Shown: piece by piece, positions 42,446 to 50,675 of the stretch
Numbering within the stretch: position 1 is the stretch's first letter
How the letters are laid out: every line of letters starts with the position of its first letter
Assembly (NCBI GenBank): GCA_900552075.1
Contig: URYL01000010.1
Location: 62,001 to 126,000, forward strand
Direction of reading: 5' to 3'
DNA length: 64,000 nucleotides
Origin: an uncultured Bacteroides sp.
GTDB lineage: Bacteria > Bacteroidota > Bacteroidia > Bacteroidales > Bacteroidaceae
Notes under the pieces: generated by a model
What the model saw: only the letters and a program-made list of their open reading frames with translations
What the model was told of the DNA's origin: nothing
Databases searched by the model: none
Made by a program: the position numbers and the translations under genes

Positions 42446-43177
42446 ATGGAAGAAAATTTGATTTTAGAGGGGCTTCTCTCCATGGTCACAGAACTGAAGG
42501 AGAAGCAGGAAGCGCAGGTAACACCAGCCGGACGAGAGGAAACCCTTTCCCGGCTGGAGTCTATAGAACGGGCATTGTCGGAATTACGCAAAAGACCGGC
42601 AGTTCCCGAAAGAGAGTTGCGAGACATATTGAACCAACTTGCAGACCTACGAAAATCGGAGCAGGAACAGCGACAGTCCTTCGGGGATGTCAGAAAGTAT
42701 GTGGTCGCCACCTTCCGTTGCCTCAAAGAAATGTTAGAAACAATGGAGCGTTACCGTGCAGAGAATACGGTCGGAAAAGAGGAAAACAAGCCTGTATCGT
42801 TTTATCGTTGGATATATGACAAAGCCGCTTCTTTAGTACGTCCGAAACTATTCCTCTTTTCGGCAGGTTTGATTGTCTGCGCCACTTCCCTGTCCCTGAA
42901 TGTCCGTCTGACTGAACGGATGGGGCAGTTGCAGGACAACGACATGAAATACCGTTATCTGTTGATGCAGGGACAGGCAGACGGGAATACCCTTGAAAGG
43001 CTGGAGAACAAATTCAAGTGGGAGCGGGACGAGCGTTTCATCCGCAGCCTGACGGATTCGGTGTTAGACTTTGAGGAACGTTGCCGCAGGCAGGCGGAAG
43101 CCTTAGAACGGGCAAGGCTGCTTAATGAGCAGGCTGAGCAGTTGAAAAAGGAAGCTGATAGGTTAGGAAATCAGTAA
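42446..43177 (+). CDS. Membrane coiled-coil protein of mobilizable element
   Basis: A 243-residue protein 6 bp behind the relaxase gene. The N-terminal third is coiled coil (LKEKQEAQ, LESIERALSELRK, LNQLADLRKSEQEQR), a single membrane helix lies at about 131-150 (LFLFSAGLIVCATSLSL), and the C-terminal part is a second charged coiled coil (FEERCRRQAEALERARLLNEQAEQLKKEADR). It is not recognised by name. It probably acts in the transfer complex with the relaxase at the membrane, or in element maintenance. A strong terminator follows. Confidence 0.65.
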   Translation: MEENLILEGLLSMVTELKEKQEAQVTPAGREETLSRLESIERALSELRKRPAVPERELRDILNQLADLRKSEQEQRQSFGDVRKYVVATFRCLKEMLETMERYRAENTVGKEENKPVSFYRWIYDKAASLVRPKLFLFSAGLIVCATSLSLNVRLTERMGQLQDNDMKYRYLLMQGQADGNTLERLENKFKWERDERFIRSLTDSVLDFEERCRRQAEALERARLLNEQAEQLKKEADRLGNQ

Positions 43178-43183
43178 ATAGCA

Positions 43184-43224
43184 AAAAGCCGAGGTGAAGG
43201 ATAAGTCCCATAACTTCGGCTTTT
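43184..43224 (+). terminator. Terminator of the mobilization operon
   Basis: AAAAGCCGAGGT pairs with AACTTCGGCTTTT, with G-T pairs, and is followed by T. Confidence 0.8.
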
Positions 43225-43350
43225 GAGTTTAATAGTTATACGTAATTCAAACAGACTATTTTTTTTAGACAAGCCTTGACCATCGTCAAGGTTTATATGA
43301 TATTTTTCACGAAAAAAGAAAAGTGAAATCTTATTGTTAAGATTTTATTT

Positions 43351-43358
43351 TATATTTG
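43351..43358 (+). promoter_or_regulatory. Candidate -7 box of the kup gene
   Basis: TATATTTG at 43351-43358 is 50 bp before the kup ATG. A CCTTGAC/GTCAAGG hairpin lies upstream at about 43275-43292. No -33 box at good spacing is visible. Confidence 0.4.
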
Positions 43359-43407
43359 CGCCGCTTAAAAGGAAAACAAATATATGTAGAACAAAAAACT
43401 ACTTTTT

Positions 43408-45423
43408 ATGGCAAACTTATCAAAAGAAGGCAATATTCAACATAAACTTGGATTTGCCGGGTTACTCATCACATTGGGTATTGTTTTTGGTGACATTGGA
43501 ACATCGCCACTCTATGTTATGAAAGCCATCATTCATACTGGAGAAGCTCTTGATGAAAATTATGTTTTAGGCGCATTGTCTTGTATCATATGGACGCTTA
43601 CTCTTCAGACTACGGTGAAATATGTGCTGGTGGCTCTCCGTGCCGACAATAACGGGGAGGGTGGCATACTTGCGCTTTATGCCCTTTTACGCCGCCACAG
43701 AAGAAGGTGGATTTACATCATTGCCATTATCGGTGCGAGCACTTTGCTTGCTGATGGTATTATCACTCCAGCCATTACGGTCACAACTGCCATAGAAGGA
43801 CTTGAAAGTATCAGTCCGCATCTGCCTGTGATTCCTATTACACTGACCATTATTACCATTATATTTTTCGTTCAGCGTTTTGGTACAGAAAATATAGGAC
43901 GGTCATTTGGCATATTTATGCTACTTTGGTTCCTGCTTCTTGGAATTGCCGGAGCTATCAGTCTGACTTCCTATCCTCAAGTATTCAAGGCATTCAATCC
44001 TTACTATGCCATACGGTTATTAGTGGAATCCCCCCACTGGTTTCTGATATTGGGTGCCGTTTTCTTGTGTACCACTGGTGCAGAAGCCTTATACTCTGAT
44101 TTAGGGCACTGTGGCAGACGAAATATTACGGTCAGTTGGATATTTGTAAAGGTGATGCTTATTCTAAATTATTTGGGGCAAGGAGCGTGGGTATTGCATC
44201 ATCCGGAAAGTGCAGAAGGTACAGTGAACCCATTTTATTCAATCATGCCACAAGAAATACTGTTGTTTTCCATAGCAATGGCTACCGGGGCAGCTATTGT
44301 TGCGAGCCAAGCTCTAATAAGCGGTTCATTTTCCATATTGAGTGAAGCTATGAACTTGAATTTCTGGCCTCGTATGCGTATTAAGCACCCTACCAACGTA
44401 AAAGGTCAGTCATTTATTCCAATGGTAAACCTTGTAATGTATATTGGAGTAATATTTACTATATTGTTGTTTCGAGATTCCACCCACATGGAAGCCGCTT
44501 ATGGACTTGCCATAACTATTACAATGTTGATGACAACATTGTTGTTGGGATTCTATTTGCATATGCATAACATTCCACGCATTCTATCAATACTGTTTGT
44601 CGGCGGATATTGTGTTATTGAAGGTATTTTCCTTGCTGCAAACCTGTCCAAATTTATGGTCGGAGGTTGGTTTACGCTGTTAATAGGTGGATTATTATGT
44701 TTTATCATGTTTGTATGGGTAAGTGCCAACAAAATTCGTCGAAAACATATGTCTTCCAAACGGTTAAGTGAATACTACAACATTATTTCTGATATTAAGG
44801 CGGACGAAAGCATATCCAAATATGCTTCTAATCTTGTCTATGTGAATCATGCAGACAAAGAAGGTTGTGTGGACGATAAATTGTTGTATTCCATAATTAA
44901 TAAGCAGCCTAAACGGGCAGATCATTATTGGCTTATTAACCTTGAATTTGTGGATACACCAGACACACTTGAATATAATTGTTCCACATTAATAAAAGGG
45001 ACATTGTTTAGTATAACCATGCGTATAGGTTTTCGTATAGAACCGCGCGTGAGCCTTTATTTACGACAAGTAGTTGATGACCTTGTTGCGGATGGTGAAG
45101 TAGAACTAACAAGCTCTTATCCTTCATTGCATAAGAATGGCATACCGGGTGATTTTCGCTTTATTATTATCCACCGGATATATTATCCTGAAGATTCCCG
45201 TAACCGCCGACAAAATTTGCTGATGAGCCTTTATGCCTTAATTAGAAAGATAGGCATTGGAGAACCGAGTGCGTTGGGGCTTGACACATCGGTTGTTGTT
45301 GTCGAGCGTGTACCGTTAATTATAGCTAATAGGGCAAAACATATTCGTCGTATAGAGCGGATTAAGCCTGAAAAATGCGATAATGATGCTAATATAGTCT
45401 TGGAAGAACAGAATGTATCATAA
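43408..45423 (+). CDS. kup: Kup-family potassium transporter (element cargo)
   Basis: A 671-residue low-affinity K+ uptake system of the KUP/HAK/KT type in the inner membrane. The start has LGIVFGDIGTSPLYVMKAI, the family signature GDIGTSPLY, followed by about twelve hydrophobic helices to residue 440 and a cytoplasmic C-terminal domain (about 450-671). It is more AT-rich than the mobilization genes. It has its own candidate promoter and terminator and lies between the mobilization and the nuclease/integrase parts of the island, so it is likely cargo. Whether it adds to or replaces a chromosomal kup is unknown. Confidence 0.93.
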   Translation: MANLSKEGNIQHKLGFAGLLITLGIVFGDIGTSPLYVMKAIIHTGEALDENYVLGALSCIIWTLTLQTTVKYVLVALRADNNGEGGILALYALLRRHRRRWIYIIAIIGASTLLADGIITPAITVTTAIEGLESISPHLPVIPITLTIITIIFFVQRFGTENIGRSFGIFMLLWFLLLGIAGAISLTSYPQVFKAFNPYYAIRLLVESPHWFLILGAVFLCTTGAEALYSDLGHCGRRNITVSWIFVKVMLILNYLGQGAWVLHHPESAEGTVNPFYSIMPQEILLFSIAMATGAAIVASQALISGSFSILSEAMNLNFWPRMRIKHPTNVKGQSFIPMVNLVMYIGVIFTILLFRDSTHMEAAYGLAITITMLMTTLLLGFYLHMHNIPRILSILFVGGYCVIEGIFLAANLSKFMVGGWFTLLIGGLLCFIMFVWVSANKIRRKHMSSKRLSEYYNIISDIKADESISKYASNLVYVNHADKEGCVDDKLLYSIINKQPKRADHYWLINLEFVDTPDTLEYNCSTLIKGTLFSITMRIGFRIEPRVSLYLRQVVDDLVADGEVELTSSYPSLHKNGIPGDFRFIIIHRIYYPEDSRNRRQNLLMSLYALIRKIGIGEPSALGLDTSVVVVERVPLIIANRAKHIRRIERIKPEKCDNDANIVLEEQNVS

Positions 45424-45525
45424 GTGACTTGCTATAATTATCGTCTGCATTTACGGTTTAGTTCTGTCTTTTGTATATACATCCAAACTAACCTAAACCT
45501 ATTCTTGTTGGCAGTAATAAACGTG

Positions 45526-45577
45526 CTGGCGAAAAGAGAAAGAATGGCTTTCCTTCTTTTCGCCAGTAGTGTTTTTT
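45526..45577. terminator. Terminator between kup and the nuclease gene
   Basis: CTGGCGAAAAG (45527-45537) and CTTTTCGCCAG (45556-45566) form a long stem, followed by TTTTTT. The genes converge here. Confidence 0.8.
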
Positions 45578-45581
45578 ATTG

Positions 45582-46700
45582 CTAATAGTTTGCAGTTGAA
45601 ATGAACTTCTTAATTTCCTCTTCAGTGGGAAGTTCTATCATATACTTTTGCACGAAGATGTTCGGGTCTAATCCGGCAGTGGCGTATTTTACCAACGTGT
45701 CGCCCTTCTCGGTGCAAAGCAGGATGCCGACAGGCGGATTGTCGTCGGGTTGCATCACTTCCGCCTTGAAGTAGTTAAGATATAGGTTCAGTTGCGAAGC
45801 GTATTCGTGGTGGAACTTGTCTATCTTCAATTCCACGATGACATGGCATTTCAAAATGCGGTGGTAAAACACGAGGTCGGCAAAGAAATAATCCCCGTCT
45901 ATCAGGATTCTCTTTTGGCGTGCTTCGAAGCAGAAGCCATGTCCCATTTCCAATAGGAAGCGTTGCAGGTTGTCCAGAATGGATTGCTCCAAGTCGTTTT
46001 CCGTTACCAAAGTACGGTCGTTCAATCCCAAAAACTCCAACGTAACGGGCGTGTTAATAATGTCTTTGGGCTGCAGCGGCATGGCTTGCCGTTGCACCAA
46101 AGCAGATAAGGCTTCTTTGTTTTTCGACAATCCGCTGCGCTCGTAATAGAGGGAATTGATTTGCCGCTCCAGTTCTCTTGCTGACCAACAACCCCTTATT
46201 GCTTCCATTTCATAGAAAGCACGTTTGACCGGATTTTCTATTTTAGAAATAAACTTTAAATGAGAATACGGTAATCTTTCAAATAATCTATCAGCTTGTG
46301 TATTCCATTCACTTGGTTGATTATTAACGGATTGTAATTCGGCACTCACCGTGTGCCGAATTGGGTCTGTGAATTCGGCGGACAGTGTGTGCCGAATTTC
46401 GCTTCCTGCCAATATGTATTGTGCGATAGGCTCTTTCAGTTGCGGATAAACAAGGTATAGCCGCCGGAACTCACGAAACCTGCGCTCGTTCAGTCCTTTG
46501 ACATTCAACCGCTGTTCCAGTTTCTTCAACAGTTGTTCGCCGTATGCGGCACGGTCTTCACCGTTTTGCTCAAACTCCACGATATAGCAGCCCATGAGCC
46601 AATTGCGGGCAGTCAGGGCGAGGTTTACAGCGTGTGCGGCTTGCGCCTGCAACGTGCTTTGTATCGTGCTGATATGTTTTACTAATGCTTCAAAGTCCAT
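45582..46700 (-). CDS. DUF1016-type PD-(D/E)XK nuclease domain protein
   Basis: A 372-residue protein of the YhcG/DUF1016 type. The N-terminal DUF1016 region has NLALTARNWLMGCYIVEFEQNGEDRAAYGEQLL (about 26-58) with LKGLNERRFREFRRLY-type sequence. The C-terminal nuclease fold has the catalytic D-x(n)-E-x-K pattern in DLVFYHRILKCHVIVELKIDKF (about 285-305). A small internal duplication IRHTLSAE / IRHTVSAE lies near 101-120. Family members have been linked to DNA recombination, element maintenance and defence, but the role here is unknown. It stands next to the integrase gene, 26 bp apart, same strand. Confidence 0.85.
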   Translation of the reverse strand: MDFEALVKHISTIQSTLQAQAAHAVNLALTARNWLMGCYIVEFEQNGEDRAAYGEQLLKKLEQRLNVKGLNERRFREFRRLYLVYPQLKEPIAQYILAGSEIRHTLSAEFTDPIRHTVSAELQSVNNQPSEWNTQADRLFERLPYSHLKFISKIENPVKRAFYEMEAIRGCWSARELERQINSLYYERSGLSKNKEALSALVQRQAMPLQPKDIINTPVTLEFLGLNDRTLVTENDLEQSILDNLQRFLLEMGHGFCFEARQKRILIDGDYFFADLVFYHRILKCHVIVELKIDKFHHEYASQLNLYLNYFKAEVMQPDDNPPVGILLCTEKGDTLVKYATAGLDPNIFVQKYMIELPTEEEIKKFISTANY

Positions 46701-46725
46701 AATTGCAAAGGTAAGTCTTTTATGG

Positions 46726-47955
46726 TTAAAACTTTAATTCCGGCAGGCTGTTTATCGCCTCCTCTTTCAATTTATCCACCGCACGGGTGTATTTCTCCGT
46801 ATGTTTCAGTCCGCTATGCCCGAGCAGGCTGGCAACCGTCTTGATGTTCGCCCCATTGTTGAGGATATTCACGGCGAATGAGTGACGGGCGCAATGCCAG
46901 CTTATGTGCTTATCTATCCCGGCTCTTTTCACCCAACGCTTGACGGATTTGCAGCAACTTTCATACGAAGGCAGGTTGAAGATGAGAGCGTCTTTGTTAC
47001 CGTCTGCCGGCGGTTCTCCCACAAGCGAAAGAAGCCCGTCATTGAGCGGAATAACCACACCGCTACTGGCGGAATGACCTTTGGTCTTGTTCTGCTCAAA
47101 TTTTAGCAGCTTGTTGGCGTAGTCGATATTCTTATAGGTAAGGTCTTTCACATCACAGAAGCGCAAGCCGCAATACAGGCAAAAGATAAACGCACGCCTT
47201 ACGTTGGGGTTCTCGTTGTCATAATGGCACGCAATCAACCGCTGGATTTCTTCCGGCGAAAGCACATCCTTGCGTAGTATCTGGCTATCCGCCTTGCAGG
47301 TAACGCCTTTGCACGGGTCTTTCAGCATCACATCGTGGTCAATCGCATAGTGTATAATCTTCTTGAAACGCTGGAAGATGCTTTTAGCCCCTTCGCCCAC
47401 GCTCCGGGATTGCAGATAAGCTACGAACTGTTCCATCATGTCCTTCGTGATAAGTTCAGGCTTGATGCCGAACTCGTGCATCGGGTAATGCTCCTTCAAA
47501 AAGTCCTTGAAACGGCTTAAGGCGATTTGCACCATCCGAATGTCTTTCTTGGTGTAGTCATTGATATAGGCTTGAAAATAATCCAAGAAATTCACGTTCC
47601 GGTCTTTTTTCAGACGGTAGCCCAACATACTTTCCTTAAACTCCTGTTCACGTTCGGCACGTATTTTTACAGCAAGCTCCAGTGTTTCCTTGTTCTGCTG
47701 GCGTTCCGCAGGGGTACGTGGCTTCTCTATCAGATACAGGCTGAGGTTCTCTTTTCGCCTGTGATGCTTGATAGCGAACTTCGGCTTTCCCTGCATCTTA
47801 CCGCTTTCATAATACACCTGATTACCGTTTTCATCCAATACAGGCTTTTCCTCTCTACCCAAATAATACTCCAGATACAAACTAATTCTGCCGTCCGACA
47901 GTTTATTTTGCTCCAATTTAGGGTTTTCTTTCGTTTTATTTTCTAACTTTGCCAT
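46726..47955 (-). CDS. int: Tyrosine recombinase (integrase) of the element
   Basis: A 409-residue site-specific recombinase. The N-terminal part is an Arm-DNA-binding and SAM-like domain (about 20-200), and the C-terminal catalytic domain has R in CGLRFCDVKDLTYKN (about 263), H-x-x-R in HCARHSFAVNIL (about 352-355), H in GHSGLKHTEKYTR and the nucleophile Tyr just after (about 386). It is the integrase that recombines attP with the 3' end of tRNA-Leu. The start codon lies 246 bp from the right attachment site. The ATG at 47955 gives the normal length. Confidence 0.95.
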   Translation of the reverse strand: MAKLENKTKENPKLEQNKLSDGRISLYLEYYLGREEKPVLDENGNQVYYESGKMQGKPKFAIKHHRRKENLSLYLIEKPRTPAERQQNKETLELAVKIRAEREQEFKESMLGYRLKKDRNVNFLDYFQAYINDYTKKDIRMVQIALSRFKDFLKEHYPMHEFGIKPELITKDMMEQFVAYLQSRSVGEGAKSIFQRFKKIIHYAIDHDVMLKDPCKGVTCKADSQILRKDVLSPEEIQRLIACHYDNENPNVRRAFIFCLYCGLRFCDVKDLTYKNIDYANKLLKFEQNKTKGHSASSGVVIPLNDGLLSLVGEPPADGNKDALIFNLPSYESCCKSVKRWVKRAGIDKHISWHCARHSFAVNILNNGANIKTVASLLGHSGLKHTEKYTRAVDKLKEEAINSLPELKF

Positions 47956-48200
47956 TGTTTAGAGGTTTTATCCCGATTTAGGTACCGTAACCGGGTGATT
48001 ACACTAAATGATTGATTTTCTTTTGTTTTCCGATATTGCAAAGGTACAAAAGAAAATGGAATTTCAAAGTGTACTAAAAGTGTACTGAATAACAGAAAAT
48101 GGGCAAAATATGGCAAAAATGGAGAAAATAAGAAAGATGCAAATAGCTGATAATAAGGAAAATAAATTCTTTTATTTTCCTATGATTTCTATGCCTTGTA

Positions 48201-48214
48201 CCGGGTCTGGGTAC
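48201..48214 (+). repeat. Right attachment site of the mobile element (attR core)
   Basis: CCGGGTCTGGGTAC, identical to 37155-37168. It is followed by the original downstream sequence of tRNA-Leu, including a terminator. The gap 47956-48200 holds the integrase upstream region and no gene. Confidence 0.88.
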
Positions 48215-48220
48215 CACAAG

Positions 48221-48259
48221 AAGCTAAGCAACTGAGAAATCAATGCTTAGCTTTTTTTA
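48221..48259 (+). terminator. Displaced original terminator of tRNA-Leu
   Basis: AAGCTAAGCA (48221-48230) pairs with TGCTTAGCTT (48244-48253), followed by a T run. Its distance from the attR core equals the distance expected for a tRNA terminator. Confidence 0.75.
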
Positions 48260-48325
48260 TTTTATCGAAACTTTCCCTTCATTTTCCCCACAAGTACAAA
48301 AATACGGTAGTAAGTCATTATTTTC

Positions 48326-48357
48326 TTTGGCTACGCAATGCAAATACACTATCTTTG
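48326..48357 (+). promoter_or_regulatory. Promoter of the Fic gene
   Basis: TTTG (48326-48329) and TATCTTTG (48350-48357), 20 bp apart, precede the ATG at 48389. Confidence 0.55.
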
Positions 48358-48388
48358 AAAAGATATAAATCCTATTAAATAACAGTCC

Positions 48389-49198
48389 ATGGAACAAGGT
48401 GTTTGGCAGGAGATAGAACAGTTATACCAAAAGTTTCAGCAACTTGGTATCAGTGAAGCGGTGGACTATGAGAAGTACTACCTCTATTCTCTGATTGCTC
48501 ATTCTACAGCGATTGAGGGTTCAACACTCACCGAGGCAGAGGCACAAATGCTTTTTGATGAGGGGCTGACTGCCAAAGGAAAGCCGCTGGTATATCACTT
48601 GATGAATGAGGACTTAAAGAAGGCATACGAACTTGCCAAAACAGCTTCTGATAGTCTTATACCTATAACTTCTGATTTCCTGCAAAAGTTGAATGCAACG
48701 CTGATGCGTACTACAGGCAGCATACACAATGTGATGGGGGGCTCCTTTGATTCTTCCAAAGGAGAATTTCGTTTGTGCGGTGTTACGGCTGGTGTGGGTG
48801 GCCGTTCTTATATGAGTTATCAGAAAGTTCCTGCCAAAGTAGATGAACTTTGCGTTTTATTACAGGAAAAGCAAAAGACAGTGGGAACATTCCAGGAACA
48901 ATACGAACTAAGTTTCAATGCTCATCTTAACTTGGTGACTATTCATCCGTGGGTGGATGGCAACGGAAGAACTGCTCGCTTGCTGATGAATTATATTCAG
49001 TTCTGCTACAACCTATTTCCGACCAAGATATTCAAGGAAGACAGGGAAGAGTATATTTCTGCTTTACAGCAATCACAGGAAGAAGAAACAAATCAGTCTT
49101 TCTTGGGCTTTATGGCTGGTCAGTTAAAGAAATCGCTCTCTTTGGAAATTGAGCGATTTAAGGACTCTCAGAAGAGAGGGTTTAGCTTTATGTTCTAA
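48389..49198 (+). CDS. Fic-domain AMP-transferase with N-terminal inhibitory motif
   Basis: A 269-residue Fic protein. The catalytic motif HPWVDGNGRTAR (about 187-198) is the HPFx(D/E)GNGRxxR pattern, which transfers AMP to a target protein side chain. The N-terminal STAIEGST (about 39-46) fits the (S/T)xxxE(G/N) inhibitory helix of class II Fic proteins, whose glutamate blocks the active site. Helix pattern and length are normal. The target is unknown. It lies just outside the right end of the mobile element, on the chromosomal side, with its own promoter. Confidence 0.9.
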   Translation: MEQGVWQEIEQLYQKFQQLGISEAVDYEKYYLYSLIAHSTAIEGSTLTEAEAQMLFDEGLTAKGKPLVYHLMNEDLKKAYELAKTASDSLIPITSDFLQKLNATLMRTTGSIHNVMGGSFDSSKGEFRLCGVTAGVGGRSYMSYQKVPAKVDELCVLLQEKQKTVGTFQEQYELSFNAHLNLVTIHPWVDGNGRTARLLMNYIQFCYNLFPTKIFKEDREEYISALQQSQEEETNQSFLGFMAGQLKKSLSLEIERFKDSQKRGFSFMF

Positions 49199-49280
49199 CT
49201 TTGTATGTTTTTCACTTACAAATTTACGGTAATTCAATGAAGTGGCAAATTTTCCATACAAATACCTGTGAAGACATTTT

Positions 49281-50597
49281 TTATACGTCTTCTTCATAAA
49301 TCCTTTTCAGTGCCTCCGTCACTTGGGTTATGGAAATCAGGCTGGTATTGAACGTGGCATGATAATTCCGTGAGTCACCCCATTGCCGGCCAGTGTAATG
49401 GAAATAGTGTTCTTTTCGAGACTTGTCCACTTGGGTAATCTTGCCTGGTGCCTGTGCGGCGGAAATGCCATATTCAGAAATGACGCGTTCCGTCTTGGAT
49501 TTCATGTCGCCGAACAAGAAAATATTGAGGGTGTGCGGGCGGTCTCTCAGGATATAGTCGGCACATCGTCCGACGATGACACACGGTTTTTCCGCTGCCA
49601 GACGGCGGATGACCCGGCTTTGTGCCACGAACAAGGCGTCGTCGTACGACAGACTCTTGTCCAGCGGAGCCTCATAGTCTTGCATGACCATCTGGTAGAG
49701 CAGGGCACTGGGCATCTTCTGTTCGTTCTGCGAAATGAATTCTTCACTGAAACCACTTTCCTTTGCTACGAGGGTAATCAGTTCCTTGTCATAGAAGGTG
49801 ATGCCTAGCTCTTTGGCCAGTGCTTTACCGATTTGATGACCGCCGCTGCCGTATTCGCGGGAGATGGTGATGACCGGCGGATAGTGTGCTGGTGCGGCAA
49901 CAGATGAAGTGGCAGGGGCGCCCGGTTCGGCCAGCCAGTGACGGACGAAGGCCAGGTGGGGCATAATCAGCCGGACGAACGGTCCGGTAATCAGGGCGGC
50001 AATCACGGTTCCCTCTCTCACTCCCTCGATGCGGCCCGACAGCGCCCATGAACACAGGATAGCGCAGACTACCAGTGTCACGTCGAAGCAGATTTTGATG
50101 TTGCCGAAGTTTTTCTTGAAGCGTAGGGTGGCAAATTGTATAGTATATTCGGCGCTGATCATCGTCACATCGGCTATGACCTCCAGGCAAATTCCGAGAG
50201 CCAGTACCACGCAACCGATAACCAGCGAGATGATTTTCACATAATAGGCTTCTGGGGAGAATCCGGTAGTCATCCACATGCCGAGGTCGGTAAAGACAGA
50301 CAACACGAAGGCCACCGGAAACTGCATGAGGAGTTCCATTTTCCGCTCCATGATGCCTTTTCTGCCCAGCAACAGCAGTTGCATGCCTATCAGTACGAGG
50401 GTGAACAGGAAAAAGTATGTACCCAGGCTGACGGGGGTGTGAAGACTGGCTACGTAGGGCACACTCGTGATAGGGGAGGTGCCCAGATTTGAACGGGTGA
50501 TGAGGCTGATACCACATGCGATGATAAAGAGTGAGATACCGAATACCAGGTATCGCCGAAAGAGTTCGGCTTTGTGCTTTTTACGACTTTCTTCCAT
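49281..50597 (-). CDS. YczE-like membrane domain fused to cytidylate-kinase-like domain
   Basis: A 438-residue fusion. Residues about 12-210 form several hydrophobic segments with GISLITRSNLGTSPITSVPY (near 30-49), the signature of YitT/YczE-like membrane proteins. After a proline/alanine linker (about 225-240) the rest resembles cytidylate kinase: ITISREYGSGGHQIGKALAKEL (about 243-264, P-loop-like), then YDKELITLVAKESG and VIVGRCADYILRD. The start is taken at the ATG at 50597; a TTG at 50627 is upstream. The same kinase-like domain occurs alone in many Bacteroidetes. The function of the fusion is not known to me. It diverges from the AraC gene. Confidence 0.85.
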   Translation of the reverse strand: MEESRKKHKAELFRRYLVFGISLFIIACGISLITRSNLGTSPITSVPYVASLHTPVSLGTYFFLFTLVLIGMQLLLLGRKGIMERKMELLMQFPVAFVLSVFTDLGMWMTTGFSPEAYYVKIISLVIGCVVLALGICLEVIADVTMISAEYTIQFATLRFKKNFGNIKICFDVTLVVCAILCSWALSGRIEGVREGTVIAALITGPFVRLIMPHLAFVRHWLAEPGAPATSSVAAPAHYPPVITISREYGSGGHQIGKALAKELGITFYDKELITLVAKESGFSEEFISQNEQKMPSALLYQMVMQDYEAPLDKSLSYDDALFVAQSRVIRRLAAEKPCVIVGRCADYILRDRPHTLNIFLFGDMKSKTERVISEYGISAAQAPGKITQVDKSRKEHYFHYTGRQWGDSRNYHATFNTSLISITQVTEALKRIYEEDV

Positions 50598-50675
50598 TAA
50601 ATGTGACCGTTTTATTTGACGCCGCAAAGATGTTTCATTATTTTTGTTCCTAAATTACATATCAAGACATAAATC

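Larger units (their letters stand above)
37169..48214. mobile_element. Integrated mobilizable element in tRNA-Leu, about 11 kb
   Basis: The segment lies between a 14-bp direct repeat of the tRNA-Leu 3' end. Contents in order: hypothetical gene, excisionase-like HTH, RepA-like ATPase, primase, candidate oriT, MobB-like and MobA-like mobilization proteins, a membrane coiled-coil gene, a Kup transporter, a DUF1016 nuclease and a tyrosine recombinase facing inward from the right end. There are no conjugation (tra) genes, so it would need a helper such as a conjugative transposon. This gene plan matches Bacteroides mobilizable transposons of the NBU/Tn4555 kind; the exact element is not identified. 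Confidence 0.92.
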
